Source: Cyclina sinensis (taxonomy: Eukaryota > Mollusca > Bivalvia > Venerida > Veneridae). From it: a DNA stretch of 64,000 nt. The notes below the pieces were generated by a model. It saw nothing but the letters and a program-made list of their open reading frames with translations, made no database searches and was not told where the DNA came from. The stretch covers positions 5,169,104 to 5,233,103 of the forward strand of contig JAAONU010000001.1 of the NCBI GenBank assembly GCA_012932295.1, read 5' to 3'. This document shows positions 25,120 through 37,589 of this stretch, piece after piece; the stretch's first letter is position 1, and every line of letters starts with the position of its first letter. Made by a program: the position numbers and the translations under genes.

Positions 25120-25350
25120 CCACTTAGGCGAACAACAAATAAATATCTTGTAGGATGAGACCAGATACAAAAGAATCCAATTTATGATTTTGGCAAATCT
25201 TGCGAGAGTGACAGATATGAAATGATATTGATGAATATCGGGCTTGTTGGCTACTTTCTTCCGGAAGATCGAGAATAATCAAAGGAAGAGACAATCGTAT
25301 TTTGTTGTTTGCGTTTTGCTTCGGGAATTCAATTATCAAGAGCCGTTAAA
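25120..25350 (+). repeat. Interspersed repeat family R2, copy 1
   Basis: Blocks in order: CGAACAACAAATAAATATCT, TGTAGGATGAGACC, AATCCAATTTATGATTTTGG, GAGTGACAG, TATGAAATGATATTGATGAA, GGCTACTTTCTTCCGGAAGA, CGAGAATAATCAAAG. The same order recurs at 39160, 47453, 54600 and 62620, always on this strand. Confidence 0.75.
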
Positions 25351-27446
25351 GATGAAAAAGATGCATAGTGAATAATATTTGATACACACCAAATGATGTA
25401 AGATTAAGTTCAGCTAGGTTGGGCTAAAATAGTTCAATATTTGGGTAGATTTGTTAGAAGGACCTTTGTTGCAAATGATGGTCCCCATGGGGAAACTTAA
25501 TAAAATCCTTATCCTCTCCCTACAACAGACATAATTCTAAATGACCTTTTTCCAGTTGTAAGTGTTATTTTCCCTTTTAAAATGTTATTGTAACGATTTT
25601 CTTTTATACCAGAGATGTTTTAGCAGTTTTTCCGGCTGCGCTAGGCCCCTAGAAGTAAGATAAGAAGTTGAACCTGAGAGGTTGAGTCTCCGATGCTTAG
25701 TCCTCTTCAGGATACCTTTATAATATTCGCCGGTTGTGTCTTAAGTGTTTAATATATAATGGATTAGGTCTTGCGCTAATTTTCAAAAGCTTTTGCAAAC
25801 GTAAATAACATGTATATATTTGTTTACCTATGTATGTCAGTATATTCGTTTTCTTAATGACGCCAACTGAAAACTGGTAAACAAAACTAATCAAACTTTT
25901 ACAGCTCAATTAAAAAAGATTTTCTATCTTAGAAAGACTTTCAGTCTAATGTAGACAGACACCATGTAACCAACAATCCTTTCCAAAACAAGTGATTAAG
26001 AATCCTCAACAGAGGTTTCCCCTTGAATTTTAAGTAATCTAGATTGTGCTGTAAATGCTCACTTTGAGACCAAAGGTTGGCAGACAATAACAACATTCCA
26101 CTTTGATGCCTGATGGGTTTGAATATGCAAAAAAGACAAGAGTATTGGATAATCCCGTCTTACACAATTTGATTTTATCTGAAGTATAGTTAAAATATCA
26201 AAATTTTATGTTTATAATATGTTTGAAAGTTTCTTGAACATCATGTTGCCTTTTAATTCCTTCCTGAAATTTATAGGCAAATTTCCAAGATGTTTTGTTT
26301 GATCATTTAAGGAGAAAATATAACAGCCATATTAACATTTATCATGCTTAGATTATGTTAGGTCTAATAACAAGAAACAACAAGAACATTTTGAGTTTGT
26401 CTTTGCAGCTGAGAAACTTTACGTCAAATATCTCCTTTATACATCAATTATATTAATGTCCGATAAAAAAAAGAGATATAAATATCAACATAATATTTTT
26501 CTTAGGCATGCCTTAATTAGCCTTTGTAAATTTGATACAATGTTTAAAACATAGTATAAGCAAAACAGACGCAAAACTTAAAGAGCTAGTTGTTTCTTTG
26601 TTTTGATAAGTTTTACGGCACATTGACATACTTAAAATATGAAATAGGATTTATGGTATTTATAAACGTGAGCTTTGTACGTTCATGTATATTATTTATC
26701 AAAGACAATCGATTGTTTTTTCTAAGTTCTTAAATATCAAATAACATGCAGCTGGCAATCAAGTAAACGATATTTGGCATACAGAGAAAAATTAAATGAG
26801 TTTATTAAATATGTTAGCATTGAACGTTCTCAGTTTCGAAAATATTGTGCGGCGTAATGAATCTATATATATATAAATATTTAATTACCTCACATCTTGA
26901 AACGAATCCTGATTATGTTCGATGATCACTGCCTTCTGACACGGGGTTATATCTAATGAAAATCATCAGTTAAAGCGCTGAATTCACTGTGTATTTACTG
27001 TGTAATATATATTTGAGAAAATAAGTATCATGATTTATCTGAAATCGTTTCGTGAAACGAGCATTTTACACAAGAATTCAGTCTGCAGTAAAAATATATA
27101 AATGCTGTAACCACAATAAAGTATTTTAAAAAATACACCAAATAAAAAAGACAGAGCCACTCCTTTTTTGACAACGTATTGTTGTTGTTGTTGTTTTTTA
27201 ATTGGGAAAATGTGGGAAAAGATGTGTTGTCATAGATTCAACATAATATTTCTTCGAAAAAAAATTCATTTGTTTTTCAAACAAAATATATGGTGATAAA
27301 TTGATATATGAACAACATGAACGTGTGAGTTGACAATGCTCTTACTCTGGTCTCGCAAATGAGTGGTTACTTCGAAATAAGATCTACTGCAGTCAAACAT
27401 TTTAATATGTCTATATTTACAAATGTATTAGCAAGGATTTTTTTCA
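25351..27446. other. Intergenic, no supportable gene
   Basis: AT-rich; a short TTG run lies near 27179-27194. No genes, arrays or elements were recognised. Confidence 0.5.
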
Positions 27447-28598
27447 GATTTGTGAAGTTAGCGGCCTGGCGGCCTAGCGGCCTGGCGGCGTGAAGTTAGC
27501 GGCCTGGCGGCCTAGCGGCCTGGCGGCGTGAAGTTAGCGGCCTGGCGGCCTAGCGGCGTGAAGTTAGCGGCCTGGCGGCCTGGCGGCGTGAAGTTAGCGG
27601 CCTGGCGGCGTGAAGTTAGCGGCCTGGCGGCCTAGCGGCCTGGCGGCGTGAAGATGGCTACCTTTATCACAATTTAGGTTGATCTTAAAAACGGATTGAA
27701 ATCTATTTTTACAGCATATAATGTAAATTGCAGGGGTGTATAAGATGCTTATTCACCCCCTGTAATGTACATTGCATGCTGTAAAAATCGAATTCAAGCC
27801 GTTTTTAAGATAAACATAAATTATGATAAATATTAATTTTAGGCCGCTAGGCCGCCAGACTTGGAAAACTTAAAAAAATCAAAGCTAGTTCTTGTTGATA
27901 TTTTACTTAATCATCCCTGAAATGTACATTGCATGCTGTAAAAATCGAATTCAAGCCGTTTTTAAGATAAACATAAATTATGATAAATATTAAGTTTAGG
28001 CCGCCAGGCCGCTAGGCCGCCAGGCTTCGAAAACTTAAAAAAAATCAAAGCTAGTTCTTGTTGATATTTTACTTAATCATCCCTGAAATGTACATTGCAT
28101 GCTGTAAAAATCGAATTCAAGCCGTTTTTAAGATAAACATAAATTATGATAAATATTAATTTTAGGCCGCTAGGCCGCCAGACTTGGAAAACTTAAAAAA
28201 ATCAAAGCTAGTTCTTGTTGATATTTTACTTAATCATCCCTGAAATGTACATTGCATGCTGTAAAAATCGAATTCAAGCCGTTTTTAAGATAAACATAAA
28301 TTATGATAAATATTAAGTTTAGGCCGCCAGGCCGCTAGGCCGCCAGGCTTCGAAAACTTAAAAAAAATCAAAGCTAGTTCTTGTTGATATTTTACTTAAT
28401 CATCCCTGAAATGTACATTGCATGCTGTAAAAATCGAATTCAAGCCGTTTTTAAGATAAACATAAATTATGATAAATATTAAGTTTAGGCCGTTAGGCCG
28501 CCAGGCCGCTTACTTCACGCCGCCAGGCCGCTAACTTCACGCCGCCAGGCCGCTAGGCCGCTAACTTCACGCCGCTAGGCCGCTAACTTCACAAATCT
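27447..28598. mobile_element. Fold-back element with GGCCTGGCG-type satellite arms
   Basis: The ends are AGATTTGTGAAGTTAGCGGC and its reverse complement GCCGCTAACTTCACAAATCT. The left arm (27452-27652) repeats an 8-bp module GCGGCCTG/GCGGCCTA punctuated by GTGAAGTTA. Then comes a palindrome (about 27666-27830) whose right half is repeated four more times, each followed by GGCCGCTAGGCCGCC modules on the opposite strand. The right arm (28486-28598) is the satellite in reverse orientation. It is GC-rich against an AT-rich background. It has no coding capacity, so would be non-autonomous if it is a transposon. Confidence 0.8.
27841..28486. repeat. Higher-order tandem repeat, two 323-bp units
   Basis: The alternating spacing of the AGGCCG blocks is 157 and 166 bases (27841, 27998, 28164, 28321, 28487). 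Type A carries AGGCCGCTAGGCCGCCAGAC. Type B carries an extra 9-base module and GCTTCG. Thus 27841-28163 and 28164-28486 are direct copies that look identical by eye. Confidence 0.85.
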
Positions 28599-31500
28599 AT
28601 TTTTTTCTACGTCCTAATTCATCTGTAGCAATAAATATGTTTGACAAATACCTATATCTAATAAGTACAATCATCTAAGTCTGCATTGAATACGGAAATA
28701 CAAATTAAAAACAGCTTGAAACACCTGTATTTATCTAAAACAGAAACATTTGCATCAAGCAAAGTATCTACGTTATGTTTCATATCCCGTGGTGGTTACT
28801 TGTGCAAATAATCTTGAAACAGATTATTCATACTCAAGAAAATTGAGTTTAAACAAACATTATAGTGATAAGTAGTGGAGACATGTATGATTCCTCCACT
28901 CTTCGTGCGTTAAAGAACATTTCGTTCCTTAAGTTCAGCTGATTTTAGTGTCTAACTTCACTTTTGATCTATTTAGGGCTGATGAGTAAGAAAATATCGA
29001 AAGAATAATTATTTGTAGGACTTTTGTTGGTAGATATTCCTACCCTTAGTAAAATCATACCATTGTTTGTTGAGATGACAAACAGCTAAAATTATGCTTC
29101 AAATTCACCAAAGTTTAATAAAGCATCCTGACTGAATTACAGTTTCTTCGATAATTACATAATTGTTTTATCAGAACATTTTTTTGCAGATGAACTTAAA
29201 TTCTTTTTCGGGTCGAACGTATACAAACATATATACAATACAACCTAAAAGTACTACATTTTAATTTCAATAATGTTTACCCTATGTAGTTTTGTGTATG
29301 TAATCTTATAGATGTAACAATTCGGGATTTGTTGACATACAGAAGGAAATTACGTTACAACGGTACTTCTTGGGTTGTTAAGAATTGATTATGCGGTTCC
29401 ACTTTCTTAATTTGTATTGAAGGTATAATGGAAAGAAGAAAGAAAATCGCCAACAAAATGGAAAGAATTATTGAAGGATCATTTTTATTTGTCCATTATT
29501 ATGTAAAATTTAGCAGGCTTCCGGTTTCATTAGTTTGTTGGTATCAGTTTACCTCCAAGTTGTAAAATACATTCTCCATTTCCCCAATCCCCATCAACGT
29601 CGTTTATTTTTTTAAAAGAAATTTCTTGTTTTCTTTAAGCTTTAATTGTTTCTTTTCATACGTAAAGGAGTTTTTATACACGCCTCAATATTTCTTTTGT
29701 TTTTAATATATGCCAAATGTCTTAATGACAACAGAACTTTTTGGTAAACAAAAGTTAAATGCAGACAAATTGCTGCACCTTGAATATATTTATAAGCAAT
29801 ATAAGTTCAGATTTCATTCGGGGAAATGTGTGTTTGAAGAATTTGAGAAAAAGCATTCTCTAAACTCATTTTAAAAAACTAAAAAAGGCGGAGGGAGAAA
29901 ACCACGCAATAATTTGGCGTTGATCTTCGCTCAGGAACACTGATTGTGTACAAAACACTGAAGTAAAGGGTGCCACACAATCCTGAATATGTTTTGTCGG
30001 GTGAAAAGGTGCCAGTTATTTCTATTTTCTTTTAAATTAATAATTTTACACAAAATGAATTCTAAGAATATTCAATCTTAAGTATGCAGGCCGATTTACA
30101 ACAAACGTTACAAAGACCCAACTAATATGTTCTGTGACTGATTTGACTGTTTATACCTGTTACATGTAACATGTTACAAGGCTGTGTTCATCTCATATGA
30201 TCAGGGTTATTTGTTATTCTATATGAGTCTCTTCAATATTTGTCTTCGGAGACCTGTAATGTTGCAAGCTATTTTCTATAGTGAGACCAGCCCGTGTTTG
30301 TCTGTGTAGGTATCAAAGTTTAGGATCTTAAATCAACCTCATCTTGTTACTTAAAACGTAAAAACATGACGGCCAATGGAGATACGTCTAATGAATTTGT
30401 AATAAAAATATAACTTTCTTGTATTGTCGTTTTGTTTTAATCGAAAACTAAATAAACGATCAAATGAAAAAGGTAAATTCTATCATCAGGCACATAGACA
30501 AGACAGTTCCTTCTGTGCATTAAATGACTAGAAATGTCAATGAGTCAGCGGTTTTTGTTAACTTTCTTCACTAGGTGGCAATATACATTAATAAAACATT
30601 TGATAAAAGGCAGGCAGATGGTCGGATTTAGTGTATTAGATACTCTCTGAGCTGATTAGGTAACAATCGTCAAATAACAAAACGATTATTGCCCTTATGT
30701 TACATTATTTAATCTTAATTGCATTTTCTTCCAATTTCTCTTACAAACATTAAGTACCTGTGACGTAAATCACGCATATGGATATCGAAGGTATTAGGCT
30801 ACGAAACAATCGACTTATTGAATTGTAAGCCATTTAAATGAAACAAAAGAACGGCCACAATAATTGACAGTCACGTTTTCACTGAAATATGTTTTTAATG
30901 CACAACTTGTTTAACAGTTCCGTTTACTATAGATATTGCTGCATATGCAAAAACGACCATGACAATATAAAACAGTTAAAATTGTTGTTGCAATTATTAT
31001 CGTTTACATAACACTTACACAATTTTAAAAGAAATTAGGTAATTCCGTTCAACCCTTTTTATATCCACAGGTTGTTAACCTATTCTCTATCATATCCAGA
31101 ATTCTGACGTTCACACACAGTATTCATAAACATTTTTAAATGTGCATTAATAATGCGATCGTTTTAACCTGATCGTTCGAAGAACAATAGTTTAGATAGC
31201 TTAGATAGTTTCAGAGGAAAAAGAAACTAAACATATTCGCAGGGCCATTTGCCGCATACCAAGATGTTTCCCCTTGTTTTCATAGTTATTTCTTTGGTGT
31301 ACCCCTTTAAGCATTGACATATTTGAACACCATAAAAACACATTCTCAATGGACAATCTATAGCAAAATACTTTTAAAATTATGCTTTCTTCACATTTAG
31401 TTGAATTGCTAAGAACTGAACGGTTTGATAGTCAACATTTACCTTTGTTAGAAATATTTGTTCAACAGATGGTTGGTAGGAAATAAAGGTGAAGTCTTGG

Positions 31501-32170
31501 CCTTGGTACGTGTTTTGTGCTAAATCGTGGCTAAAATTAGCTCATTGCATAATCTACGGACAACCTGATTAAACTATCACGAAGTGTAGAACACAATGCT
31601 AATATTCTGACTGCAAATTCTTATACACCTATAAATCATATTGATATATATTATGTTGAGATTATGTAAGAATAAGTTTTTAATTTAAGAAATGCATGTT
31701 TGACAAAACAAACATTTTCTTGAAATTTATCATTACACTCTTGACGGTCAAAAACACTTTTCTGTCAGTATTTCTTCTGCGTGTGCTTTTATGGAATTGA
31801 GTCTGTCATGACTTTTAAAGTCAATTGGCAAGTCTAATCGTGTGTACATGATCGCTTTTATATGTTCTCCATTATAGCGTCAACTGGTCTCACTATTAAA
31901 CAGTCTTTTATTAAACTGCTAAGAGACTGTACTTTTTTGTTCGGTTTTAAAATGATCTGACACTGAAGAATTACTGGAAATTCGCCACAGTGCGGACGAA
32001 ATTCTTATAAAATTGTCCAAATGGAACAGCGTTGGTAATTAAGACCTGAAGCAATTATTAAGTACTATTCTGTTGCGTTTATGCACAGATTATATGGTTG
32101 CATTGTATTTTTTAATAAACTTTGAAAATGTGAAGTTCAATTTATGGCTGAAATATCAGAAAAAATAAAT
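28599..32170. other. Intergenic, no supportable gene
   Basis: AT-rich sequence without open frames of interest, known motifs or obvious repeats. Confidence 0.5.
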
Positions 32171-32174
32171 GGCC

Positions 32175-32860
32175 AAGTGTTGACCATGCAGTTGTCATCA
32201 GAGCCTGGCAAGAATCCAGTAGTTCGATGCACAGGTCAGGCGTTACGGTGAAGACAGAGAGACGGCCATGTCAGCAGCTAGGATCGCTTTTTGGTAATCC
32301 AAGTCCAAACGATCCGTTTTAAAATGGTAACCTAGCTGTGCAGTGACCTCGAAAATACCTATGGTGTCAAAATTGTCTACGCAGACTATCTGTACGAGGC
32401 TACACGAAACCGATATTCAGTCGGTAAGATCGATCAACGTACATTCTCCTAGCCAGAAATTACTGCCAGGCGCGATAAAAATGGGACATAGACAACGTTG
32501 ACTAGACCAGGAAGGATTTGGGGTTCGTATTGTTCCTCCAAGAGTCTAGATAATGCTTGAACTATGGATACAGGTTGGCAAGGGTGTGGAGACAACGGGG
32601 AGAACGTTTTGTACTTAGCTAATATATGCTGAACACAACCTTTATGACGGAGAATCAGTGATGGTCTGATGTGGCATCAGCTTGAATGGACGCGCCGACT
32701 TCAGAGTCCTTCACTGACAGCGCTACATCATCGACATTCTAAATGTCCATGTTAGCTTGTATGCATGGACAGTAGGCGATGGGTTTGTTTTGATTAACAA
32801 TAAAGCCCGTCCCCGGGATGAGTTACAACTAGCAATTTCAACCATAGTCCAGACTGTTAC
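32175..32860 (+). pseudogene. Tc1-like transposase pseudogene, nearly full length
   Basis: Read with frameshifts, the + strand gives HAVVIRAWQESSSS (end of the helix-turn-helix region), SDLENTYGVKIVYADYLYEA (linker), VLFLQESR.CLNYG (the VLFSDESRF block with the first catalytic Asp, here lost to frame or base change), RVWRQRGERF, GESVMV.CGISLNGRADF, QRYIIDILNVHV, and NNKARPRDE (the DNARPH block). This is the DD34E-type order. There are several stops, so it is inactive. The C-terminal PDLNPIE block was not found after 32860. Terminal inverted repeats were not located. Confidence 0.82.
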
Positions 32861-34540
32861 CAAAGTAATGGCTGACATACCCGATATTAAAATGACATAC
32901 CCTAAAATTTAAGCATTTCATTTATTTCGATATCCTATAAATCTGAATGCCTTTGAATGAATATTCACCTATGTCAAAATGTCAGACAAAACTTTAAGTG
33001 CAATGTTTTGTGATTAAAACTGGCAATGTTACAATGAAAAATCGTCGTTTACTTAAGTGTTTAAGATTATGGAGCCATAACATCACGAAAACACATCGCA
33101 TTATACTCTATAGATTTATTTTTTGGATATTATGCAGTTAAATGCCAAGGCAATTCATGAATTTGTCAGATCTTCGAAATTTCGTTTAAAATAACAATGG
33201 ACCAACTATCACTAAAACTGAACTACACAATCAATTTTCTTGCACACCTTTCGAGACTGTGCATGATTAAGAACTGGAACATTAACGACAATAAACAAGA
33301 GGTGTTCGATGCCTGAAGCCTTTACAAAACATATAAGTAATCCATTGAAACCTACCCAATTTCTCCCAAACATACCTGACCAAGGTTTAATGTGATCAAA
33401 GTTACTTAATTCTGTAAAATGTCGTTTGTCTCTAAAATGTGTATTGAATTTCATCTTTGTTACTACTTTCTTTGTTTTACACTGCTTTGCCCTTTTTGTA
33501 ATCAAAGACTCCTTTTTGAACATATCGCCTTAGTCTTAAGCCCAGTTCTATTTCATTTGTACAAAATTTACTCCTTTTGGACATGTTAAAACCACACATC
33601 GTAAATGATATACTAAGTTATTGTTCATGCTTTGAAAATCACGGTAATGTATAAACAAAATTGATTTGTACAGAATGCATGATATGTTTAACACAGTCAT
33701 GTAATACCCAGGATTCACGGACCTTCAATGGAAGGAGAACACTGACTTTTTTGCATTTGAATCTGAACAATTTAAGCAGAACAATATAAAAAAGGATAGA
33801 CAAACAATGATTAAAGAAAATAGTTTGAAACTTGTTTCAAAGTCCAGTGTGGTCTGTCTTATTACGTAGATGTTTTGTACGCACTGAAACAAGCATTAGA
33901 GCGAACAGAAATAGAAATTTATATCATTTAAGAAGGTATGACGGTATTATGTAAGAAACCATTTATACAATACAGCATCACAAGCTTAAGGTTCCAAGAC
34001 TGAAATATCTAAAGGTTTAGTATTTGCAATGCTGCTATAAATGCAGCTCCTAAAATAATTCCTTATCCAAATGAAGGATCAGATACATATGTGAGGTGTT
34101 AAACAAGTACAAAAAACAACACAAACCTGACTAGAGAAAAGTTTTAAGTGGTTTGCTTTCTTATATGCCTCCTCACTGCATATGCCTGGCTATTGATTCA
34201 GCTGCAATCTCGCGTAGGCTAAGTTTACTACTCAAAGTTTGCTAAGCACCAAGAATAGAGGTTTTTAGAATGAATAATCTAAAACAGAATGATTGGCTGT
34301 AGCTGGCCTATACTTCAGTTCATTAGTGCGTTCTAGGACTTTGGTGGTAGATTTATCAATCTTTTGCAGTCTTAAGGATTTGTTTAATATAATAAACAAG
34401 ATGACATTGCAACACTGGGATTTCATCGACTGAAGATTTTCTTATTTTTACCACAAGGCTAAAGGATTATTACTGGTTCTGGTATGTGACCTATAGCTAT
34501 CAATTTGTGCTTGGCAGTGCTACTTCATGATAGCAAATAC
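32861..34540. other. Intergenic, no supportable gene
   Basis: A 103-codon minus-strand open frame (33212-33523) has no recognisable family and normal AT-rich composition. Nothing else was seen. Confidence 0.45.
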
Positions 34541-34690
34541 GTTCTGGGCGGTCTTTTAAGTCACTCTGTTTAGTTCTTTTAGAAGAATGGCACCAAGCTG
34601 TTGGACAGTTCGATTGGATCTAAGTCCGGAGAGCTGGTTAAACACTCAATGCGCTCAGTCCCCGCTTACCAATCAACGTACCCCAATCAA
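34540..34690 (-). pseudogene. Tc1-like transposase C-terminal fragment
   Basis: On the minus strand 34609-34635 reads SSPDLDPIE, the third catalytic block of Tc1-like enzymes. It is preceded by PAL-like residues and followed in another frame by QLGAILLKELNRV. Frameshifted and short, so a relic. It lies just downstream, on the same strand, of the exon-like segment 34727-34923. Confidence 0.6.
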
Positions 34691-34726
34691 GGAAACCGGT
34701 CAATGTCTAAGCCCAGATGGCTATAC

Positions 34727-34923
34727 CTTTGTGTCGTGCTCAGATAAAATAGCTAAATAGAACATCTGTCCTAGTCTCCGCCACACTCTAGCACGCATAT
34801 CCTTGTATTTAGGGAAGTACCTAAATAAGTAGAAACCTATCATGATTCCTTGACGTAGTTCCTTCTCTGCTTCCAACATGTCGTCCAACAGGTTTGTCAT
34901 ACTGTCGATACCTTGATCAAGCT
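34727..34923 (-). CDS. Candidate exon of an unknown minus-strand gene
   Basis: An open segment of 197 bases bounded by gatcaacag upstream and AAG/gtatag downstream. It encodes LDQGIDSMTNLLDDMLEAEK, then LRQGIMIGFYLFRYFPKYKD and MRARVWRRLGQMFYLAILSE, ending HDTK. Composition is charged, helical and protein-like, and the frame closes right after the donor. It needs two incoming bases, matching the phase-1 donor at 36943-36942, which would give a Glu at the junction. No family recognised. It may instead be a relic of a mobile element, because a Tc1 fragment lies next to it and a perfect 10-bp inverted repeat (34911-34936) covers the acceptor. Confidence 0.35.
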
Positions 34924-34939
34924 CTGTTGATCAAGGTGT

Positions 34940-36080
34940 GATTCACATTTAAGACCTCCACCAATTTTACGGTGACTGTCCTTATTTTCCCACCATCCCT
35001 ACAACGCGCCACATCTCTCCTTTAATAAAATTTCTTAGCCATCATTAGTTACAGATTGGAGGTCGCCAATGGATTATATGGATATTTTATAATGCTAGGT
35101 GCAGGATACTATATTCTCGTGCAAAACAAGGGGTGCGTGATTACAAAGAACCGTCATAGAATCTGTGTTTTGTTAAGAGCTAATGGTTTACAATGAGGAC
35201 TGTGTCAGTATGTTAAAGAAATAAATTGGAATAGAAATGTAATGAAAAGTATCAAATTCCTAATGACATTACGAACAAAATAAAGTATGAAGCCCATTCC
35301 ACTTTCAGTGTAAATGTCAAGGGCACAATTTGCATATAGAAACAAACCAAGTAGAAGCAAGATATGTGCAAATAGTTGCTTGTGTTAGATCAAAACTATT
35401 TTCATCAGGTGACACAGATATATTGTTGAAAGGTGACATGTTATATCTAGACTTAAAGATCTAGATTCATTTGCAAATATTAAAGATACTAAGATGACAG
35501 GATTTACATATGTGCTTCGACTATTGGTTTTCTTCCAAAGAGTTTCTAAATTTTTTACAATGGGGAGATGCGTTATGTTTGTGATAAATGTAGATCTGCC
35601 TGGGAAATCATATCTACCCAAGTGATCGTAGCCATTTGCATTAAGTTTAATATATCATAAAGTTAGTGAAAACGTAGGTGTTCCCAGCAGTGCCTGAATT
35701 TTTAGATATATTGATTGTATTTTGTGGTTTGAAAATGTTTAAGAAACTATTATTCGTTTGGCGTCTAACAATCTTGATATACCAGAAACATTGTAGAAGA
35801 TAAGTAGATGGTACGAAAATTTGCTTTTTATTATTCTTTATGTCTTAGAAAAACGTGTTTTATATTCTTCCAGATACTGAATATGCTGTCATATTATTGA
35901 CACGTTAATATTTAACTGATTATTGAACAAAACTTCTTCCTTTTACAAATTAATCTGTTTTGTTTAAAATTAAGTTGTTATAAAAAGTTTTAAGTCCTAA
36001 TTTAATTTGTGAATGCATTCCAATTTTCATTCGAAACCTTGTATGCAACAGATTGCATTTTCGTCCACAAATGAGGTTCT
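34940..36080. other. Intergenic or intronic, no supportable gene
   Basis: If the two minus-strand segments belong together, this lies in their intron. A minus-strand open frame at 35385-35640 contains GRYDFPGRSTFITNITHLP but has no recognisable family and no clear acceptor. Confidence 0.35.
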
Positions 36081-36083
36081 TGT

Positions 36084-36166
36084 AATGGGTGAGTGGTCTA
36101 AGGCGTCATTACTTTAAATTGCTAGGCGGTTGGTGAAATTCAGTGCGGGTTCGAATCCCACTGGAA
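36084..36166 (+). mobile_element. tRNA-like sequence, SINE head or tRNA pseudogene
   Basis: TGGTCTAAGGCG at 36094-36105 resembles the A box, and GGTTCGAATCC at 36148-36158 is a perfect B box. The layout resembles a class II (Leu or Ser type) tRNA, but the acceptor-stem ends do not pair, so a functional tRNA is unlikely. Confidence 0.55.
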
Positions 36167-36334
36167 ATTTGATTATTAAGGAAAACAAACATTATGTGGT
36201 TACTTTAAAAATGCATTTTATCAAAATGAGAAAAAAATAAAATCAAAAGATTATGTTTGATCTCACTGAAAAAGCTATGTGAAGTTTTCTTCCATGCTAC
36301 AAAAATGAGAAACGATTTAAATTGGAACAGCATT

Positions 36335-36510
36335 GATTTATTCAGGTTTTATACTAGAGATTCCCAAATTTCTACTTCTAGATAATACTGCAGTAGGCAT
36401 TAGAGCAGTAAATCAGTGTAGTTCCGCCATGAAATTTCTTAAATTGCATATAACATGCGCATTTTCATTAGGCCCTAACAGCATGCTATTTACGTGATGA
36501 AGGAAAATTG
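36335..36510 (-). repeat. Interspersed repeat family R5, inverted copy
   Basis: The reverse complement reads TAGCATGCTGTTAGGGC, CATGGCGGAACTACACTGAT and TTACTGCTCTAATG, matching 7510-7690. The conserved core is too short to be a coding exon, and no frame is shared. Confidence 0.75.
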
Positions 36511-36942
36511 AATCCGGTCTACATGAATTGTTTTAAATAAACACATTACAGCTTAAATCGTCCGATGCAGGTTAAGTGAAGTTCATAGAAGTTTATGATG
36601 TAGGCTTTTTGTATGTTTCTTTGTAATCAAGTTATTCATTTAACAAGCGTGTTGTTTTTGCATTACTGAAGACAACTCTAATATACATATGTGTGTGTGA
36701 CGCAAGAGTTTGGTTAAAGGAAGGAAAATAAAGCAGGCGATGAAATAACTACTAGTAACGGGCGATACCGATTGACTGAAGGCTTTAACACTCATGTCGC
36801 TAGTTTTCGGGTCGGAACGACGACATAAAGGTCAAGGTCGTCAATAAATACATAATGAAAAACAAAGTATTTGCAAATTTTAGCTAACAGTAAGCAGTTG
36901 TAATTCACAAAAGTACTGCATACGAGATATCTTTTCGTGTAC

Positions 36943-37141
36943 CTCTTGCCTTAAAACGAAACAGCATAGATGAATGGTTAAAGTAAATATCCACAGACTG
37001 TAACTCGATAGCACTGTCAATGACCCTGTCAAGTTTTTCTCTGACATGATCCATGCGCAACCTTACGTATTGTTGTCTAAAACTCAATTCAGCTCTCTCC
37101 CTCTCATTTTCGAAATCACTGTTCTTGTTAAGCGTTTGACA
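36943..37141 (-). CDS. Candidate exon of an unknown minus-strand gene
   Basis: The open minus-strand frame runs from TGT at 37141 and reads NKNSDFENERERAELSFRQQ, YVRLRMDHVREKLDRVID, then SAIELQSVDIYFNHSSMLF and RFKAR. It is rich in charged residues with a coiled-coil-like stretch. A plausible donor follows (AGAG/gtacac). Without splicing the frame runs to TGA at 36905. An internal ATG is at 37087. The upstream limit is not certain, since the AG before TGT lacks a pyrimidine tract. No homologue recognised. Confidence 0.35.
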
Positions 37142-37500
37142 CTATCATCTCTCCGAAGCTCGTATGTCTTAACTATATAATTTAGTGATTATTCTGTCCT
37201 TTATCTGTTTTTTTTTCTCGTTCAGGTTTTATTGCTTTTGTAAATAAAAAAGACGTTTCATAATTATTTTATTCACGCCGTATGTGAAACAATAATATTG
37301 TATAGGAATGTTCCTTTTTTTGTTGTTGTTTTCTTTTTCCGTAGATTCTCCATGCCATAAGATATCATAGAGGCCCAATCTGATTTTCAATCAATATAAA
37401 AATATCTTACTCGTTAATCATACCGGCAATTTTGTTTTGAATGAGGATAAAACTCGTTGAATTATGTAAAAATGATTACTGACAAATCTCCTCTAATTAG

Positions 37501-37581
37501 ATGGTACGCGAACGACGATGAAATCAATGCAGGGCCACCTTATGGACAGGACGAGGGATGTGCTGTTTGCTGGGGAGTCAG
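37501..37581 (+). CDS. Candidate isolated exon, unknown gene
   Basis: 81 bases between tctaattag and gtaatg, clearly richer in GC than the flanks. In one frame it reads WYANDDEINAGPPYGQDEG, then CAVCWGVR, without stops, needing one incoming base and leaving two. A second frame is also open (GTRTTMKSMQGHLMDRTRDV), so the frame is uncertain. No family recognised and no partner exon found. Confidence 0.35.
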
Positions 37582-37589
37582 GTAATGTT

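Noticed and set aside
36084..36166. Functional tRNA gene
   Set aside because: The B box is perfect, but the acceptor stem does not pair and the A box is imperfect; more likely a SINE head or pseudogene.
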